Notes: generated by a model from the letters alone, not told the origin. DNA of 64,000 bases from Pteria penguin (GCA_035048485.1 CM068584.1:63098420-63162419); one strand, 5' to 3'. Positions 23,111-35,229 are shown, counted from the first letter of the stretch. Numbers and translations are program-made.

Positions 23111-23679
23111 GAACTCTTTAAAGAGTAGTATTTATCATATTGGGCAAATATTGCTACATTTAAAGGGCGGTGTACACGAGATGTAACAGAGCTTCGGCAG
23201 AGAACATATATAAAGAATGCATTTTTGTTAACTCATAGTCTAATGAATTATATTTACTAAAATTAATAATCAATGGAATGATGCATACATTTTCAGTTTC
23301 CATACAGATTTATTTCATTGCCAGTATATCGGGTTTCAAATTTTATATGATCTACATTTTTCTCGTTTTATACTTCTTCTGTAGAGCACAACTAGTATTT
23401 GTGGGTAATATAATGTTTTATTTAAAGTTCAGGTGATTTTTTGTTCAATATATTAATGCTAATAAACAGATATTGATTGTATTTTATTAGGGAGGGGGTG
23501 CTAAAATTCATGCAAACCGAAATACTTATCTATTTATTTATACCTATAATAAGTACAAAAGACTGCAGTAACTATCCACATCCACGTTTGTCGGATCGGC
23601 AAATGTCGATACTACACGTTGTATAAAGATACTTATACAAAGCCCAAATGTATTACTAGTAACTAAATGTATCTTTCAG
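23111..23679. other. No recognisable feature
   Basis: AT-rich and apparently non-repetitive. I see no gene. Confidence 0.5.
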
Positions 23680-23971
23680 TGTTTTGACTAGTGGTAGTTA
23701 TTCCGGAACGATTTGTTCCTTCATCAATACTATCGTAAGGTACACAATGGTTCTAAACAACTGCTACCATTATGCCTTCAATTCGATTAACACAGGCTTC
23801 ACCCATCCAAAATACACATTACTGAACAACCAGAGCTATTACGAAGCGGTTCCATTATGCCAACTCTCAAACTTCTCTGAACAGAATTGGACATTACACA
23901 TTGAACTCGCTCGAAAACTAAAGAAGAAACAACAGACGAAATTTACCCGTAATAACAGGTTTCCATTATAA
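23680..23971 (+). CDS. Possible terminal exon, unrecognised (weak)
   Basis: An open frame ending in taa at 23,969-23,971, preceded by an acceptor-like atgtatctttcag. It has no ATG at its start, so it would have to be a downstream exon. It encodes about 96 residues with several Asn/Tyr/Cys residues (NNCYHYAFNS, PKYTLLNNQSYYE) and a basic end (ARKLKKKQQTKF). It is GC-richer than its flanks. The implied start phase fits the end of the 17,709-17,872 candidate, which is weak support because one in three random pairs would fit. No family recognised. Confidence 0.22.
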
Positions 23972-24089
23972 AGTGTCACTACTTGTAATATCCACTATGA
24001 TATGTAAATAGGCTTCAAACAGTTCTCGCATATCATTCTCCATAGGATTTCATTTCAACGTTTACAGAAGCTATAGGATACATTGAACA

Positions 24090-24250
24090 TAGGCGGATCC
24101 AGAAATTATTGAAAGGGGGGAGTTTCAGTCTCCATTGACTAAGGGTTTGTAGTAATCGGTCTAGAAAATAAGGGGGGTTGCAGCACTGAAAATGACCTTT
24201 ATGAGTTCAATTTTCCGACTAAAGGCAACCTCCCTCTAAATCCGCCAATG
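24090..24250 (+). mobile_element. CAGTGGCGG-type MITE, fifth copy (decayed)
   Basis: ataggcggatccagaaatta on the left and caacctccctctaaatccgccaa on the right, with a gggggg-rich left interior. Both outermost bases have been lost. Confidence 0.5.
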
Positions 24251-24374
24251 TTGTCTATATTAGGTAGTAAGGTTAACCATCAGCCTTTAGGGATTTTGCT
24301 ATTTTCATGATATATGGAAAGATTAGAAATTCTGTATATGGCTCTAATGAGCCTTTCCTACATAATAGATCAAT

Positions 24375-24640
24375 AATAGAAATGCTATACTACTACTACT
24401 GCTACCATTACTCATAGAACTATTCTTTCCCCTCCTCCTACTACTACTATTAACATCCAACTTGAGGTTAAATGGTAGCAGTTGTTTATAATAATTTTGT
24501 AGGACTTCATTCCTACCACTACTATTACTGCTGCCACTTTATATTATTACTCCCTTTCCTTCAACTAAAGTTACTACTGCCACTCCTACTGCAAAAGATT
24601 TACTACTACTACTACTACTACCTAATCTATCAAATTCATG
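24375..24640 (+). repeat. Degenerate TAC trinucleotide tract
   Basis: Patches of (CTA)n and (TAC)n with interruptions, like 385-810 but shorter. Confidence 0.7.
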
Positions 24641-24714
24641 TGCTGTAGGAAAGCATATCAGGCTCCTTCAACATTCATTGAACGATATATTGATATCTTT
24701 AGTTTGAGACATTT

Positions 24715-24965
24715 GGCGCAAATTGGTCTCATGTGTGTCTATTGATAAAGTTGCTGATGTCGACAATTAAAGTATACTGCTTATCATCCTGAATCACAGG
24801 GGGTGCTGAAACGCTTTTCATCAGACCGAAAAAAAAATTATGAAAACATATTTCTACAGGTTTGCAAAAGATCGGAATAGCGGGGTTCCCCTTGAACTGA
24901 TGCACGGGACCTAGTTTATGGTTACGGTTAAATTGTTAGAGATTGAGAAAATTTTAAGTGGACAT
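24715..24965 (+). pseudogene. Gypsy-type LTR retrotransposon integrase remnant
   Basis: One frame at about 24,767-24,825 reads YTAYHPESQG followed by VLKRF, the conserved stretch near the catalytic Glu of Ty3/Gypsy integrases. Downstream, about 24,840-24,960, reads RFAKDR...GVPLEL and VTVKLLE, in the order of the integrase C-terminal part. The frame is broken by stops and the usual PF-LVFGH motif is corrupted. No LTR can be paired with it. It is a short dead fragment. Confidence 0.6.
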
Positions 24966-25984
24966 TAAGTCCTGAACCTCGGGCCTTTCTACTATAACTC
25001 GAGACCTCAATAAACCTAGCTTCCTTATAGAGGTAGATCATGTTATAATCTCAAGATATATGTTAATGTTAATATCTTTTATATTAATTCCAATAATTTT
25101 AATGTTCATTTCTACTGGACTCGAATGTTGAGTTATCTTTTGGTCCTTATTTTGTATATGGAGGTTTGTTTATTTTATTTAGATGCATGTTTTTGACAAC
25201 GTTGCTAAACGCAGTTGGCAGAACAGCTTCATTTCAATCGAACATTTTTGAGGTCTTTTCAAATTAATTCTATAAATATTTTCATTTTTTGAGCACGTCA
25301 AAGATTCTTCAGTACATTGAATGGTTCAGTACTATTGTACAATATCATGAAACAATGGCAGAGGCTGATGTCAATATTGTGTAACTACACTGACCTTTGT
25401 ATTAAATATTTCTGTACTTGAAAAGTGAAATAAGTGCTTATTTTTATATCAGTCACATAACACATTTTATATGCAATACATGTCCATGAGTTGTGATTCT
25501 TTTTAGTTATTGTCTTAGTCATTTGACACCAGTAACTCGTATTTTGCATGTGTACAATTATTTCAATTAATAAATCGGTATTCGTTAGCAGCGTTATCAG
25601 GAGCATCACCTGTGTTCTGGTGACCGAATGATTCATCAACATTTCTGTCCTTCCTGAATGACAGACCATAACAAGAAAAACAAAAAGTGTCATTGTGTGA
25701 AGAAATGTTATTTAATAATCAAGACGAACTGGTATCTATGCCAAAAACACGGATAAATAGTTTTAATATTATTTGAGAACGGAGTTCCATATACATACAT
25801 TTTAAGTATACAAGTTACAGGTAGATACACTGGTTTCTATACCAGATATATACTGTAATACCATGGCTGAATGGGTCAAATTAAAAAAAAAAACACACAC
25901 ACACACACATCCATATATAAGAAAAGGAAACTAGAGCTGTCCCAATAAAGTTGAAACATGCAGTAATTCATCCCAAGTTACATT
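24966..25984. other. No recognisable gene; short AC microsatellite
   Basis: AT-rich sequence with an (AC)n run at about 25,892-25,908. A minus-strand ORF at 25,385-25,693 has no recognisable feature and I do not call it. Confidence 0.5.
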
Positions 25985-26370
25985 ACTGGTGTAAGTGTAC
26001 TGAATGTCCGATTTGTACATTTTGAGGTATAATCAATGACATCTGGTTTTTGTGCACTCTGACCTTGACCTTGTAGATATGAAGTTGGTTCAAGGCCATT
26101 ACACGCCCATGAATCAAGGACAACAATTGTGTAAAATAAAATTTTTCCGCAATCTAACAGGAATTAATGGCTTCGACAAGAATTCTTGCTAAGTAAGCAC
26201 TATGACCCTGACCTCGAAGCTATGACCTTGGGTTAAATCCTGACATATCTTCCATCATGGGCAACACTTGTGTCAAATATCCAGATCCAACAAGGGGGTA
26301 GAAAGTTATGGCCCGGACAAGATGTGGACAGACAGGGGGATTCCTATATAAACCCTCCCCCGAAACTTTG
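25985..26370 (+). repeat. Degenerate mollusc-type 'gaccttgacc...cctatata' repeat
   Basis: Carries ctgaccttgaccttg, aaagttatggcccggacaag, gtggacagacaggggg, attcctatataaaccctccc. I recall this order as a common interspersed repeat in bivalve DNA. The class is uncertain. Confidence 0.5.
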
Positions 26371-27365
26371 TACATAAAATCATTACCTTATGCATAAATT
26401 TTAAATATCCAAATTTTTTAATTAGTAGAATTAAGGGATATATTGCTGTGGATAAATATAAATTAGTCGGATCATATTGTTGTATTTATGGTATATATTA
26501 CTTTTCCAGTAAATTGTAACATCATATAATCTGTATCTTTCTGAATCGGAAGATCATAACTGGGATATTTGTAACAAATCCTTTCAATGATATTTAATAC
26601 TTAATTAATATTTGGATAAAAACACATCGTATTATAATAAATATTGAACATATATACCTTTTCTATATTGTATAGTTCTTGGTTGGATTGTCCTTTCTAG
26701 ATAATAATGATATACTGATGTGGCATGAAACGGTAATAGCTGATGATATATCACAGTAGTATTCCCTATATTACCAAGCATTGAACATTATCACATTCTC
26801 ACAGAGGCGGGACATAGGGTCCCGAAAAAGTAAGAAACTGTTGGCTGGCGACATTGACAAGACAAATTCTATAGTTGAACATTGCAGAGGTATGATGGAT
26901 GTAGACAATGCTTTAAACAAAGTGGCATAATAATATGAAGTCGTTGGTTCTGACAGCTGCTTTATCGTTTACACTCTACAACTACATCAAATGCAGTCTA
27001 ACCTAAGTCATCAGTACAAATGTAGGTGGTGAGCTATGGATGCTTATTACTCAATGACGTTGAATCTCATTCTTGAGTATTGTTTATATAACATAAAGAT
27101 GTACATGTTTACGAGGAAATAGTCGTGGAACAATGCCATGCCATAGTATATTGTGACATAACTGACATAATAACTGGTATATTAGTGTATGGTTCCTTTA
27201 AGAAAAGTATAAAGAAGAGCGAAATGAAGACAAAATATATGACGTGTTTTGTTTCACATTTACCCGTTACTATATTTGTTACAGAATTATGACATCATTG
27301 CACAATAAACGAAACAGTGAAATTACATAAAAACGCTCGGTGATATATCGGTTTAATTCTTCTTA
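26371..27365. other. 3' flank of the ankyrin gene; no gene seen
   Basis: 26,380-26,880 is related to 18,600-19,020. No convincing minus-strand AATAAA was found close after the stop at 27,366, so the transcript end is undefined. Confidence 0.4.
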
Positions 27366-27839
27366 CTACGTGCACAAACATTTTATTTGCATCTTCTTCG
27401 AAAATGTATAAACAAGGTTGTGTAGAAATGTTCCATTCGTCGAATCTTTTACAATGCCTGTGCTATACGACATAAAATATCCTTTCTCGCTTATTTTTTT
27501 TTTTCTTTGATTTTTATCTATTTCTGTCGTGGAATATCTGTTTTCAAACTCATGCTGGACTGCAAAATCACACTTTGCATTCAGGAGGGCAGTTGCCAGG
27601 TTGATGGCCTTAACATGGACTTTTTCCGTGTTCTTATCGTACCATTCCTTGAGTATGGCGCCGTTCAACTCAACTGTTTCTCCTTTAAGATTCTTTAAAT
27701 GTTTCAAAATGGATTCTGCCTTTAATCTTAACTCTACCCCCACATGGATGTACTCATTAATTTGACATCCTATCAGCGACAACATGTAGAAGATCACTAT
27801 GGCCAGCTGTTTGTAGGCATTCAGGATCCAAGCTGAAAG
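27366..27839 (-). CDS. Terminal exon: unrecognised C-terminal domain
   Basis: Acceptor ttttgttttaaaag precedes CTT TCA GCT TGG at 27,839. Reading in phase 0, as the upstream exons require, it stays open for 157 codons to the stop at 27,366-27,368. It starts LSAWILNAYKQLAIVIFYML, a hydrophobic stretch that could be a buried helix or a short membrane segment. Next comes a charged helical-looking region (ELRLKAESILKHLKNLKGE, EWYDKNTEKVHVKAINLA), then a basic stretch (DKNQRKKKISEKG), ending SKKMQIKCLCT. I recognise no family. An alternative acceptor eight bases further in (after tttcag) would give the wrong phase and an early stop. An in-frame GTG at 27,797 is not needed as a start. The exon follows the half-repeat cap, so this is probably the protein's C-terminus. 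Confidence 0.7.
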   Translation of the reverse strand, partial: LSAWILNAYKQLAIVIFYMLSLIGCQINEYIHVGVELRLKAESILKHLKNLKGETVELNGAILKEWYDKNTEKVHVKAINLATALLNAKCDFAVQHEFENRYSTTEIDKNQRKKKISEKGYFMSYSTGIVKDSTNGTFLHNLVYTFSKKMQIKCLCT

Positions 27840-28164
27840 CTTTTAAAACAAAATATATTAATACCTGGAATAAGTTTTTATTCAAAATTACAATATATAC
27901 TATAAATCATCATCCCTTCATATAGTATGTGTCCTGGCAAGTATTGTGGAATGTCCTGTTATAAGGTATGATATTGCGAACAGAGTTATTTCTGTCAATA
28001 TATAAACAAGGAACGAAAAATTGTTGCAGTCTTATATTGAACGTTTCTGTTGTGATGTCATACTTTTTATACGAATCACTTAAAATAATGAAAAAATCTC
28101 TGGAGTGAACGTTAAGTTAAAATCACAGAATCCCCCCCCCCCGAAAAAATGTAAGAGAAAAGTG

Positions 28165-29145
28165 CAGTGAGGTGCAGTCCTAACATAACAATATGTTAAC
28201 ATCGCGTTAACGTGAAGTTTACTTTCCTATTGCGCTCAGGACTCCTGAGCACACGCGTTTGCGTTAACGCAGATTTCCACGTGAACTTAATTTCGAGACC
28301 ACGTGAACGCGCTTGACTGCCGCGTGAACGTGTTTGACAGCCACGTTCGCTTGCGTACAACTTAAAACTTGTATTATCATGTTCATATAGAAGGTTTACA
28401 AGGAGAATCGATATATGCATTGTATAATCCAATATAAAAACATATTAATGTGTAAGTAAAATATTTAGAATTAAATAAAACTCTTCCAAGTTAAGGAATG
28501 AATTTTAGAAATATTGAATGCAATGAAATAAAAATTAAAAAATATAATAATAATGATGATAATTATTATTTTCATATATTATAGAAAATAGTTTAATTTA
28601 TAATAATAATACTAAATACCTAAATAAGAAATACATGTAAATACATAAATAAATTAGTTATAAGTGAATAACCAAATAAGAAATAAAAACATAAATAAAC
28701 TAATTAAAAGTAAGTAAATAAATTCGAAATTAGAATCTAATCATGCTATTTAAACTGACGAAGCTTTTTTCATAAATACCTTATTGCATGTCTACGCGGT
28801 AATTTCCTTTGTTTTATTACATATAAAATCCTTAATGTAGGGATACATTTTTAAAATTACATTTAATACACGTTTTTATGGCGACATTCGCGGTAATTTA
28901 ATTAGATCCATTTAATTTTCTCCATCCATATTGCTTAGAGAATTACAAATATACATGTAGACATGTGAACGTGCGACGGGACCGAGCGCACGCGGGAATA
29001 AATTGCGTTAACGCAAATTCCCTCCCGCGGTAACTCGAGGAGCGCACGCACGTCCAGTCGAGCAGTCCTAGCACGTGTGCTAAAGCAGTCCTCGTGACCG
29101 CTTTTTGTGTTAATGTGCATGTTATGTTAGGACTGCACCCATCTG
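28165..29145 (-). mobile_element. GTTAAC-palindrome MITE, copy 2 (inverted, 981 bp)
   Basis: Reverse-oriented copy of 4,703-5,782: left end CAGTGAGGTGCAGTCC, right end ...GGACTGCACCCATCTG followed by TA. The left flank is TG instead of TA, probably a mutated target site. The arms keep the cgttaacgc boxes and the middle keeps the TTTA-type tract. It lies in the last intron of the ankyrin gene. Confidence 0.85.
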
Positions 29146-30611
29146 TACATTCTTATCAGTCACATCTAAACATTCAAACCATGTTCGATCATACAGTAAT
29201 CAAGGCAGAATGTACAGACGGATAATCGGCTATTCTCTCAGGCTATAGTAAACTAGTGAATAGTTCAAATATATGAATAAGGTAAAAAGCAAGAGTTTTG
29301 TATAAAAACATAAAATTATGTATGATGTTATTCAACTGACGATGCTCATCCCTCAGTTGTATAATCTATTAAACATGAAAAGCCCCTATACATACTCGTA
29401 AATTCATTATGTAGCATTTTATAGAATACTATTTCATTTAATGAAAAAAAAAAAACATAAAACCAACTCAGCCAAAAAATCGGAAGAACGAGCAAAATAG
29501 AATATTAATAAAAATAAAGCTTATAAATATGAGGAATCATTGTCCACTCGCACTCAGTGGGTTATTTGTTATATACTCGAGTATCTTGTGTAAAGGCAAA
29601 CCTAGTATGGTTTGTTACATCGGCACAGTACTGACGGTAAAAATCTACGGTTAACCGTATACAAAAATCCAAACCTGTCAAATCACTTGTGTGAGAAAAA
29701 TATTGGTATCGTTAGTAATCAACATCATTGAAGTAAATGCCAGTTGATGAGTAAAAGAATGCAAAATAACTCCCCCTTTCTTCCTATTTGTTTATTTATA
29801 TCTATCTATGAATAGAAAAGTACTTACCCCTAAACACCTGTTGGATGAAGGATTTAAGACAAAATTGAAATCAATTTGTATGTATTTAACAATATATGTA
29901 TATGATTATTATTCCAATACAATTGATATTATATTGTACGTCCTGTGTTTTATATTTTGGTTGAATTTTCTGATATTTCACTTTTTTCCATGTATACATT
30001 GCCATATATCGTATCAGTAGTTGACTAACAACGTCAGCTAGAATGTTTCATTGTCTGAATATAATACGATTTATCGGTACCCAGAACGCTAAATGACACC
30101 TCTTCTTGGGTTTGTTTTTGATTTCGCCTTTGGACTAATGGTTGGATTTTACGGTATTACATGTATAAGGAGCCTCATTTAACGAAATAAGACCTCAACG
30201 TATATACTTTGCATTATGGTTGTGCCATAATGAAATCCGTGTTGTCTTAGACGGTATTGATGTTAGTGACTGTAATATTAAGCATTGTACAATATGAATA
30301 ACCGTATAAGAGTTATTTCCCCTCGTTGAAAATACAAAAAAAAACCCCTTAAAATACAGAAACTGTGACGGTTGAAATTTTCTTTTATTCTTGAGTCTTA
30401 AAGAATTACTGAGCTTTTTACCGGGAGGTATTTATAAATTTTGTCCTTTTTGAAAAATATAAGCGAAACATAAGTACGTCCTATATAGAAACTTTACCTA
30501 CCCCTTTGTCAGTGGAATAATGTTATTTTTAGAAAATCCTTCGGTGAAAGGCTTTCTTATATTAACTTTTAAGTTCAACGTTATATCTATGGAGATTTAA
30601 AAAGTACTTAC
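29146..30611. other. Intron sequence, no element recognised
   Basis: AT-rich intron between the MITE and the 45-bp exon. Short ORFs only. I see nothing that I can name. Confidence 0.5.
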
Positions 30612-30656
30612 TAGTTTTGATTTCTGATTTCCTAACTCTTCAGCTGTCTTGCCATT
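30612..30656 (-). CDS. Half ankyrin repeat (capping exon, 15 codons)
   Basis: Acceptor ctgttttatag and donor gtaagtac enclose 45 bases, phase 0 at both ends, reading NGKTAEELGNQKSKL. NGKTAEEL corresponds to the first helix of a final ankyrin repeat (usual form DGKTALELA). It follows the 31,284 repeat directly and probably closes the solenoid before the C-terminal domain. Its short length explains why an ORF finder misses it. Confidence 0.8.
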
Positions 30657-30814
30657 CTATAAAACAGTTGATACAGATTTTCATAAGAATTTTACTAAGA
30701 GAACACAATGTTTTACTTTAACGGAAAAAATAATGTCTACCTTATACAAAAGGTATATACGTAATTTTCTTTGGTTTTTATAGAGAGGATATCTAGTCAG
30801 AAATATTTTGGAAT

Positions 30815-30865
30815 TCCCTGAGCATCACTGAAGAAAAACAATTTTTTCGAAATACACGCATAGTG
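30815..30865. repeat. Fragment of interspersed repeat E
   Basis: gaattccctgagcatcactg and tttcgaaatacacgcatag match the landmark region of the repeat at 19,985 in inverse orientation. Confidence 0.4.
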
Positions 30866-31283
30866 CAATAAAGAAATGCATTTATAGTTCTAGTGTAACT
30901 CATTATGGACACGGTTTTCTGACACATTAACAGAATCATCAAAAGAATTATCACCATTACAATACAACACTATATCATAAAGTGCAATTTTAATCTCTCA
31001 GTATGAAATTGAAGCATGTCATCCATATAATAACCTTGTCAATTGATCTTAAATGGGTAGTATTCAATGTCTCTGAATTTACCATTTACAAAACACAATC
31101 CATCGTTGCGTTTGAATCCCACATTCCTTTAGGAACTGTGGAAACTTTAACCATGTGGTTTTTAGATTGTAACTTATAAATTAATATCCTCCATTCATTT
31201 TTTGGTGCTTGCTTTTGACATTAGCGTAGTATCTATTGGAAAGTTATTTCTTTATAGAGGATACTTGAATTTATATTATTTAC

Positions 31284-31382
31284 ATTGTTCCTGATTGAGA
31301 AATCGGCTGCAGATGATAGAAGAATTCTAATGATTTCATCATAACCACGTATAGCTGCCTCATGGAGAGGAGTGTTTTTAAA
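31284..31382 (-). CDS. Ankyrin repeat exon, last full repeat
   Basis: 99 bp, acceptor ttcattttag, donor gtaaat, phase 0. Encodes FKNTPLHEAAIRGYDEI then IRILLSSAADFSIRNN. The TPLHEAA core and ILL helix are canonical, while the other positions differ from the amplified upstream repeats. It is one of the older, non-amplified repeats. The weaker donor (gtaaat) is still a usable consensus. Confidence 0.85.
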
Positions 31383-31970
31383 CTAAAATGAAAAGAAATA
31401 TAAAAACAATAGAGTTACATGAAAATATGATACGAATAATAACACATTTATAACATTTATGATAATATATTATCTGCAACGTATGAAAATACGCCCGTCG
31501 CTTAGTTTAAAGGGGAGGATTTTGCAAGTAAATTATGAACTTCCAAGGTCACAGCAAGGCAAAAGAGTTATTAGAAAAATCGATTCAGGAATATGTTATT
31601 TACATACATCAAGAAAATTATATCCTTGCATTATTACTATTATGTAAAAAGTTTTAACAGTGTGATGCACATATTGAAGGATATCTTTTGAGGACTAACA
31701 GTATTGGTATTTAATTCCTCTCCCAATTGTTATTTCCCATATACATTAGGAAACGCCCTTTAACGTATGCATACAATGTTTATATGTCTCAGCCGATCAG
31801 ATATGGTCGGGTTTCATCGGACTACAGGTCCATTTTATTCCGAGGCAAGCTACCGCAGGAAAGGTATATGTCATTTTTCTGTAGATTTATCCGAAACCAA
31901 TATCTAACATGTTGACTGCCCTATTCGATTGTAATCCGTTCTAAACAATTTTCATTGTGATAGATATATT

Positions 31971-32110
31971 ATGACATTAACGGCGGGTGTGGCTAGCCAG
32001 ACAGGAGTCACCGATTCCTACCGGACACCTGGTCTCATCTTTGAGTTTCAGGAGTCCGTGAATGTCCACTGTGGTGCATTGTTGTTTGCGCCACGGTCAT
32101 GTGATATCAG
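31971..32110 (+). mobile_element. Penelope-like element tail fragment
   Basis: Contains gacacctggtctcatctttg and aggagtccgtgaatgtccac, the 3'-tail signature also present inverted at 39,365 and, after a PLE RT fragment, at 60,050 (gggcacctggtctcactcc). The open frame through it is not a gene. Confidence 0.55.
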
Positions 32111-32832
32111 ATACTTTCGTATTTTACATTACATTACACCTGTGTCGAAAATTGTAATGAATATTTCATATATGCACATCAATGGCGGTTTGCTGGTGTA
32201 AAGGATGTGATATTCAAACCTCGAAATCAAGTCACGTGTCAAAAATTTGCTTTCAGGGCACTTTCTAGCTTTTAACCAAATATGCATATCCCTTATTGGA
32301 AATATCCATTGAAGAAGAGATAAAAACACGACACAGTTGTAAACAGTTTCTAAATCAAAAATCGAATTGGCAGTCACTGTGATAAGTTTCTGATATTGTA
32401 CACTTATTCAACAATTATTTATGAGACTCTGGTCATTTAGATAAATGTGTCAAATTTGACATAGCAACCCTCACGAATGAAAACGGTATAACTTGAAAAA
32501 AGTAAGAGCAGGGATCCTTAGGTTTGATATTTAGGATGATGCTACATGCTAGTAGTACGGACGGTAGCACGAAGGGATGAACATAGTATTATTCATCATT
32601 GGTCATTACTGAAAAAAGGATAGGGTCGGAAAGAAAACACTGGATACTTTGCAAGTCATTTTAATATTTGAAAATGATCTTTGAACTTCTTACTACATAC
32701 AAAGTTTGCCATAGGGTGATGACGGTAGTCTTGACAGTACTATAAATATGTTTCTCTGAAATCCCAATGGCGATATATGACATATTTAAGGCATTTAATT
32801 CGTATATTGTAGAACACACGCATTTCACTTAC

Positions 32833-32931
32833 CAAGTCCTCAGCATTCACATCGGCCTTAGAATCGATCAGCATCCTTACTTCTTCACTGTGACATTTTA
32901 TTGTCGCAATGTGGAGTGGAGTGCCCCGATT
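32833..32931 (-). CDS. Ankyrin repeat exon (older type)
   Basis: 99 bp between acceptor ttctcctggtag and donor gtaagtg, phase 0. Encodes NRGTPLHIATIKCHSEE then VRMLIDSKADVNAEDL. All framework positions (TPLH, LI, ADVNA) are present. It differs from the amplified set at about ten residues and has Cys in place of the usual Gly of KGH. Confidence 0.88.
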
Positions 32932-33462
32932 CTACCAGGAGAAAGATATGAAATAAAGAAAACCATATCATTTTGATTAATGAAATTGTACAAAATTCAC
33001 AATCTTATCAAATTGAGTTGAGTGCTTAATTTAAAGTACAAATTATTCACGAAAAATATACTTCTATTAAAACCAATGTGCAACTGTTATTACTAATACA
33101 ATAATATTTTGAAATACAGTTTAATCATACTGTAAATTAATATTAAAATTGACATTTTGGAGTATAATCTTGTGAAACATTAGTACATTGCCCCAAAACA
33201 TCAGTACGGTTGACACTCGTTATCTCGAAGTCCCCTATGTCGAAGTTTCGTTTAACTCAAAGTCAAGTGCAAGTCCTGACTGTTTCTTTAATTTCCATAC
33301 AATTTTACTTTGGTTAATTCGAGATTCAGCTTATGAAAGGCATTTTACAGTCCCAAAAGTCTATTTTATATAAATTTTACACTTTCTATTTCGAAGTGTC
33401 AATGTTTGTACAAGATAAATTGATTAATCCCGCAGTGAAGGTGGAAGACATGCTAACAACTA

Positions 33463-33700
33463 CAGATGGGCGCAGTCCTAACATAACATTATGTGAACGT
33501 CGCGTTAACGTGAAGTTTGCCTTTCTTGTGCGCTCGCACTTCTGAGCACACGCATTTGCGTTAACGCAGATTTCCACGTGAACTTGATTTCGTGACTGCC
33601 TTACAACATATGTGTCCGGTAATTTCATTTGTTATATCTACATGTACATGTAGCTGTTATTTGCTATATGAAACCCTTTAACAAGAATGTAATTTTTTAA
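33463..33700 (-). mobile_element. GTTAAC-palindrome MITE, copy 3 (partial)
   Basis: Begins after TA with CAGATGGGCGCAGTCC, then follows the opposite arm of the element (gtcgcgttaacgtgaagttt, cacgcatttgcgttaacgca). It has a large internal deletion and no right terminus. The outer eight bases belong to one end type and the interior to the other, so the termini have recombined or been converted. Confidence 0.75.
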
Positions 33701-34199
33701 ATAATATGTTATATGTGTGGCTTCGGTAAAACGGCTTCATAATGAATAAAAACACCTGTACATATACAACTGACGTCAAAATACCAGATACTGCAAAACG
33801 TGAGAAAATCCTAGAATGCCTCCGGGAAAAGAAAGACTTGTGATAAGTATTTTTTTTTCTTAAATTTACACATTTAATGAGTAAAATTAGGCAAAATCAA
33901 AGATGTATACTTCAAGGACAAACTCTATTAACTGTCGAACTCGAACCCGGCCGCGCATAAGAATGTCGAAATTTCTCCTAAGGAAAATAATATGAATCTA
34001 TTTGGATGTCTGTTTGAAATACACAAAATGTATTAAGATTCTAGATCTATGATCATAACTCTGCCTTGCACATTTTATCTGCGTGTATGGCACCTGATAT
34101 AATTTTAAAACGTTGCGAGTTTTAATGTTTAAACGAATTTAGTATCGACCGAGGACGATTGCAATAATCTTATTTTATCAAAAACATTGAACAATGGCA

Positions 34200-34462
34200 A
34201 TTGATTATTGTTTTACGTGGCTCCACGGTTATTTCACTAATAGTATAGGGTGACAGCATCTTATTAATGCACTGCATTGAAATATGTACCTTTGCAACGG
34301 ACCAACCAAAACCAGTGACCGATATTTTATGCGCCGCACACACGTGACACCGAACCTCGGTTTTAATTTTCTCATTTCGAAGACAGGATATCGGTGTGCC
34401 CAGGGCTGGAATGGAACCTGGGACTTAAGCTGAGCACTTCATCCACTTCGCTACTCCGGCCT
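34200..34462 (-). mobile_element. tRNA-derived SINE, diverged
   Basis: Minus-strand head ggccggagtagcgaagtgga, B-box region decayed, then the family body (accgaggttc, cactggttttggttgg, gtgctgtcac). The tail runs into ataatcaattgcc. No clean target duplication. Confidence 0.65.
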
Positions 34463-34693
34463 AATGTAAAGGAATTGTTTAAACACTCTTCATTTTCTTT
34501 TTGGGATATAGTCTTTGAACTCCTTAGTTATTATAGAAATTGTTTGCAAATGTATAATGTTACATACCAATAGCATGAACGGGGTGATGTAAATACAATT
34601 CCTTTCCTGTTTTCAAGTCAAATTTCCTATGGTGATATGGAACATCAAAACAACACAAATTTGTATTTTGTAAGACTTACTTATTTTACTTAC

Positions 34694-34786
34694 CATGCTT
34701 TCGGCATTGTCAACCGCATTAGCATCGATAATGGCTTTATGACCGTGATAGTTGTGTACAGCATTGTGGAGTAGAGTATCCTCGTC
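34694..34786 (-). CDS. Decayed ankyrin repeat exon (31 codons)
   Basis: Acceptor ttaccttgtag and donor gtaagta are intact, but the exon is 93 bp. It reads DEDTLLHNAVHNYHG then HKAIIDANAVDNAESM. Two codons are missing between the helices, and the usual GADVN turn has become NAVDN. The frame is kept, so a full-length protein is still possible, with one distorted repeat. It is either a tolerated divergent repeat or an exon that has lost selection. Confidence 0.75.
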
Positions 34787-35229
34787 CTACAAGGTAAACG
34801 ACATGAATGTGAAAAATACATCTTCATTATAAGTTCACAAGCCAATGACACGAATGGAGTCGAGTATTCGATTCAACAAAGAGAAAAAAGAAGACATCTG
34901 ACAAAGCTGTATGACACAAATCACCAAGGACCTGCACACACAAAAACATGAAATTCGTAGAAAATACAAGGAACGACATTACAAAAAATTTCGATTGTGC
35001 TGCCATTAAGATGGACGGTCAATTGAATTAACAAACGTCCCTCAATTGGTGTTGTTAACCGGTTTACTCACCACAAAAGCAGCAGAATCAAAGGACACAC
35101 ATTCAAAAATGTATAACCTCCATATCGAGAAAAAGGATCAGTAGGTTTCTCAAGAAGAGAGGTCAACAATTTATTACACAAGAATAGTTTAAAGAATAAT
35201 ATGTTGCTATCAAAACTGTTAGGAGATAT
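34787..35229. other. Intron, homologous to downstream-of-exon introns further right
   Basis: Short phrases (gaagacatctgacaaag, ctgtatgacacaaatcacc) recur near 42,770 and 60,835. No gene. Confidence 0.45.

Noticed and set aside
25385..25693. 102-codon minus-strand ORF
   Set aside because: No recognisable domain, no splice signals that I could support, and AT-rich composition like the surroundings.
31971..32201. 76-codon plus-strand ORF
   Set aside because: It lies in a Penelope-like tail fragment that also occurs inverted at 39,365 and is antisense to the ankyrin introns.
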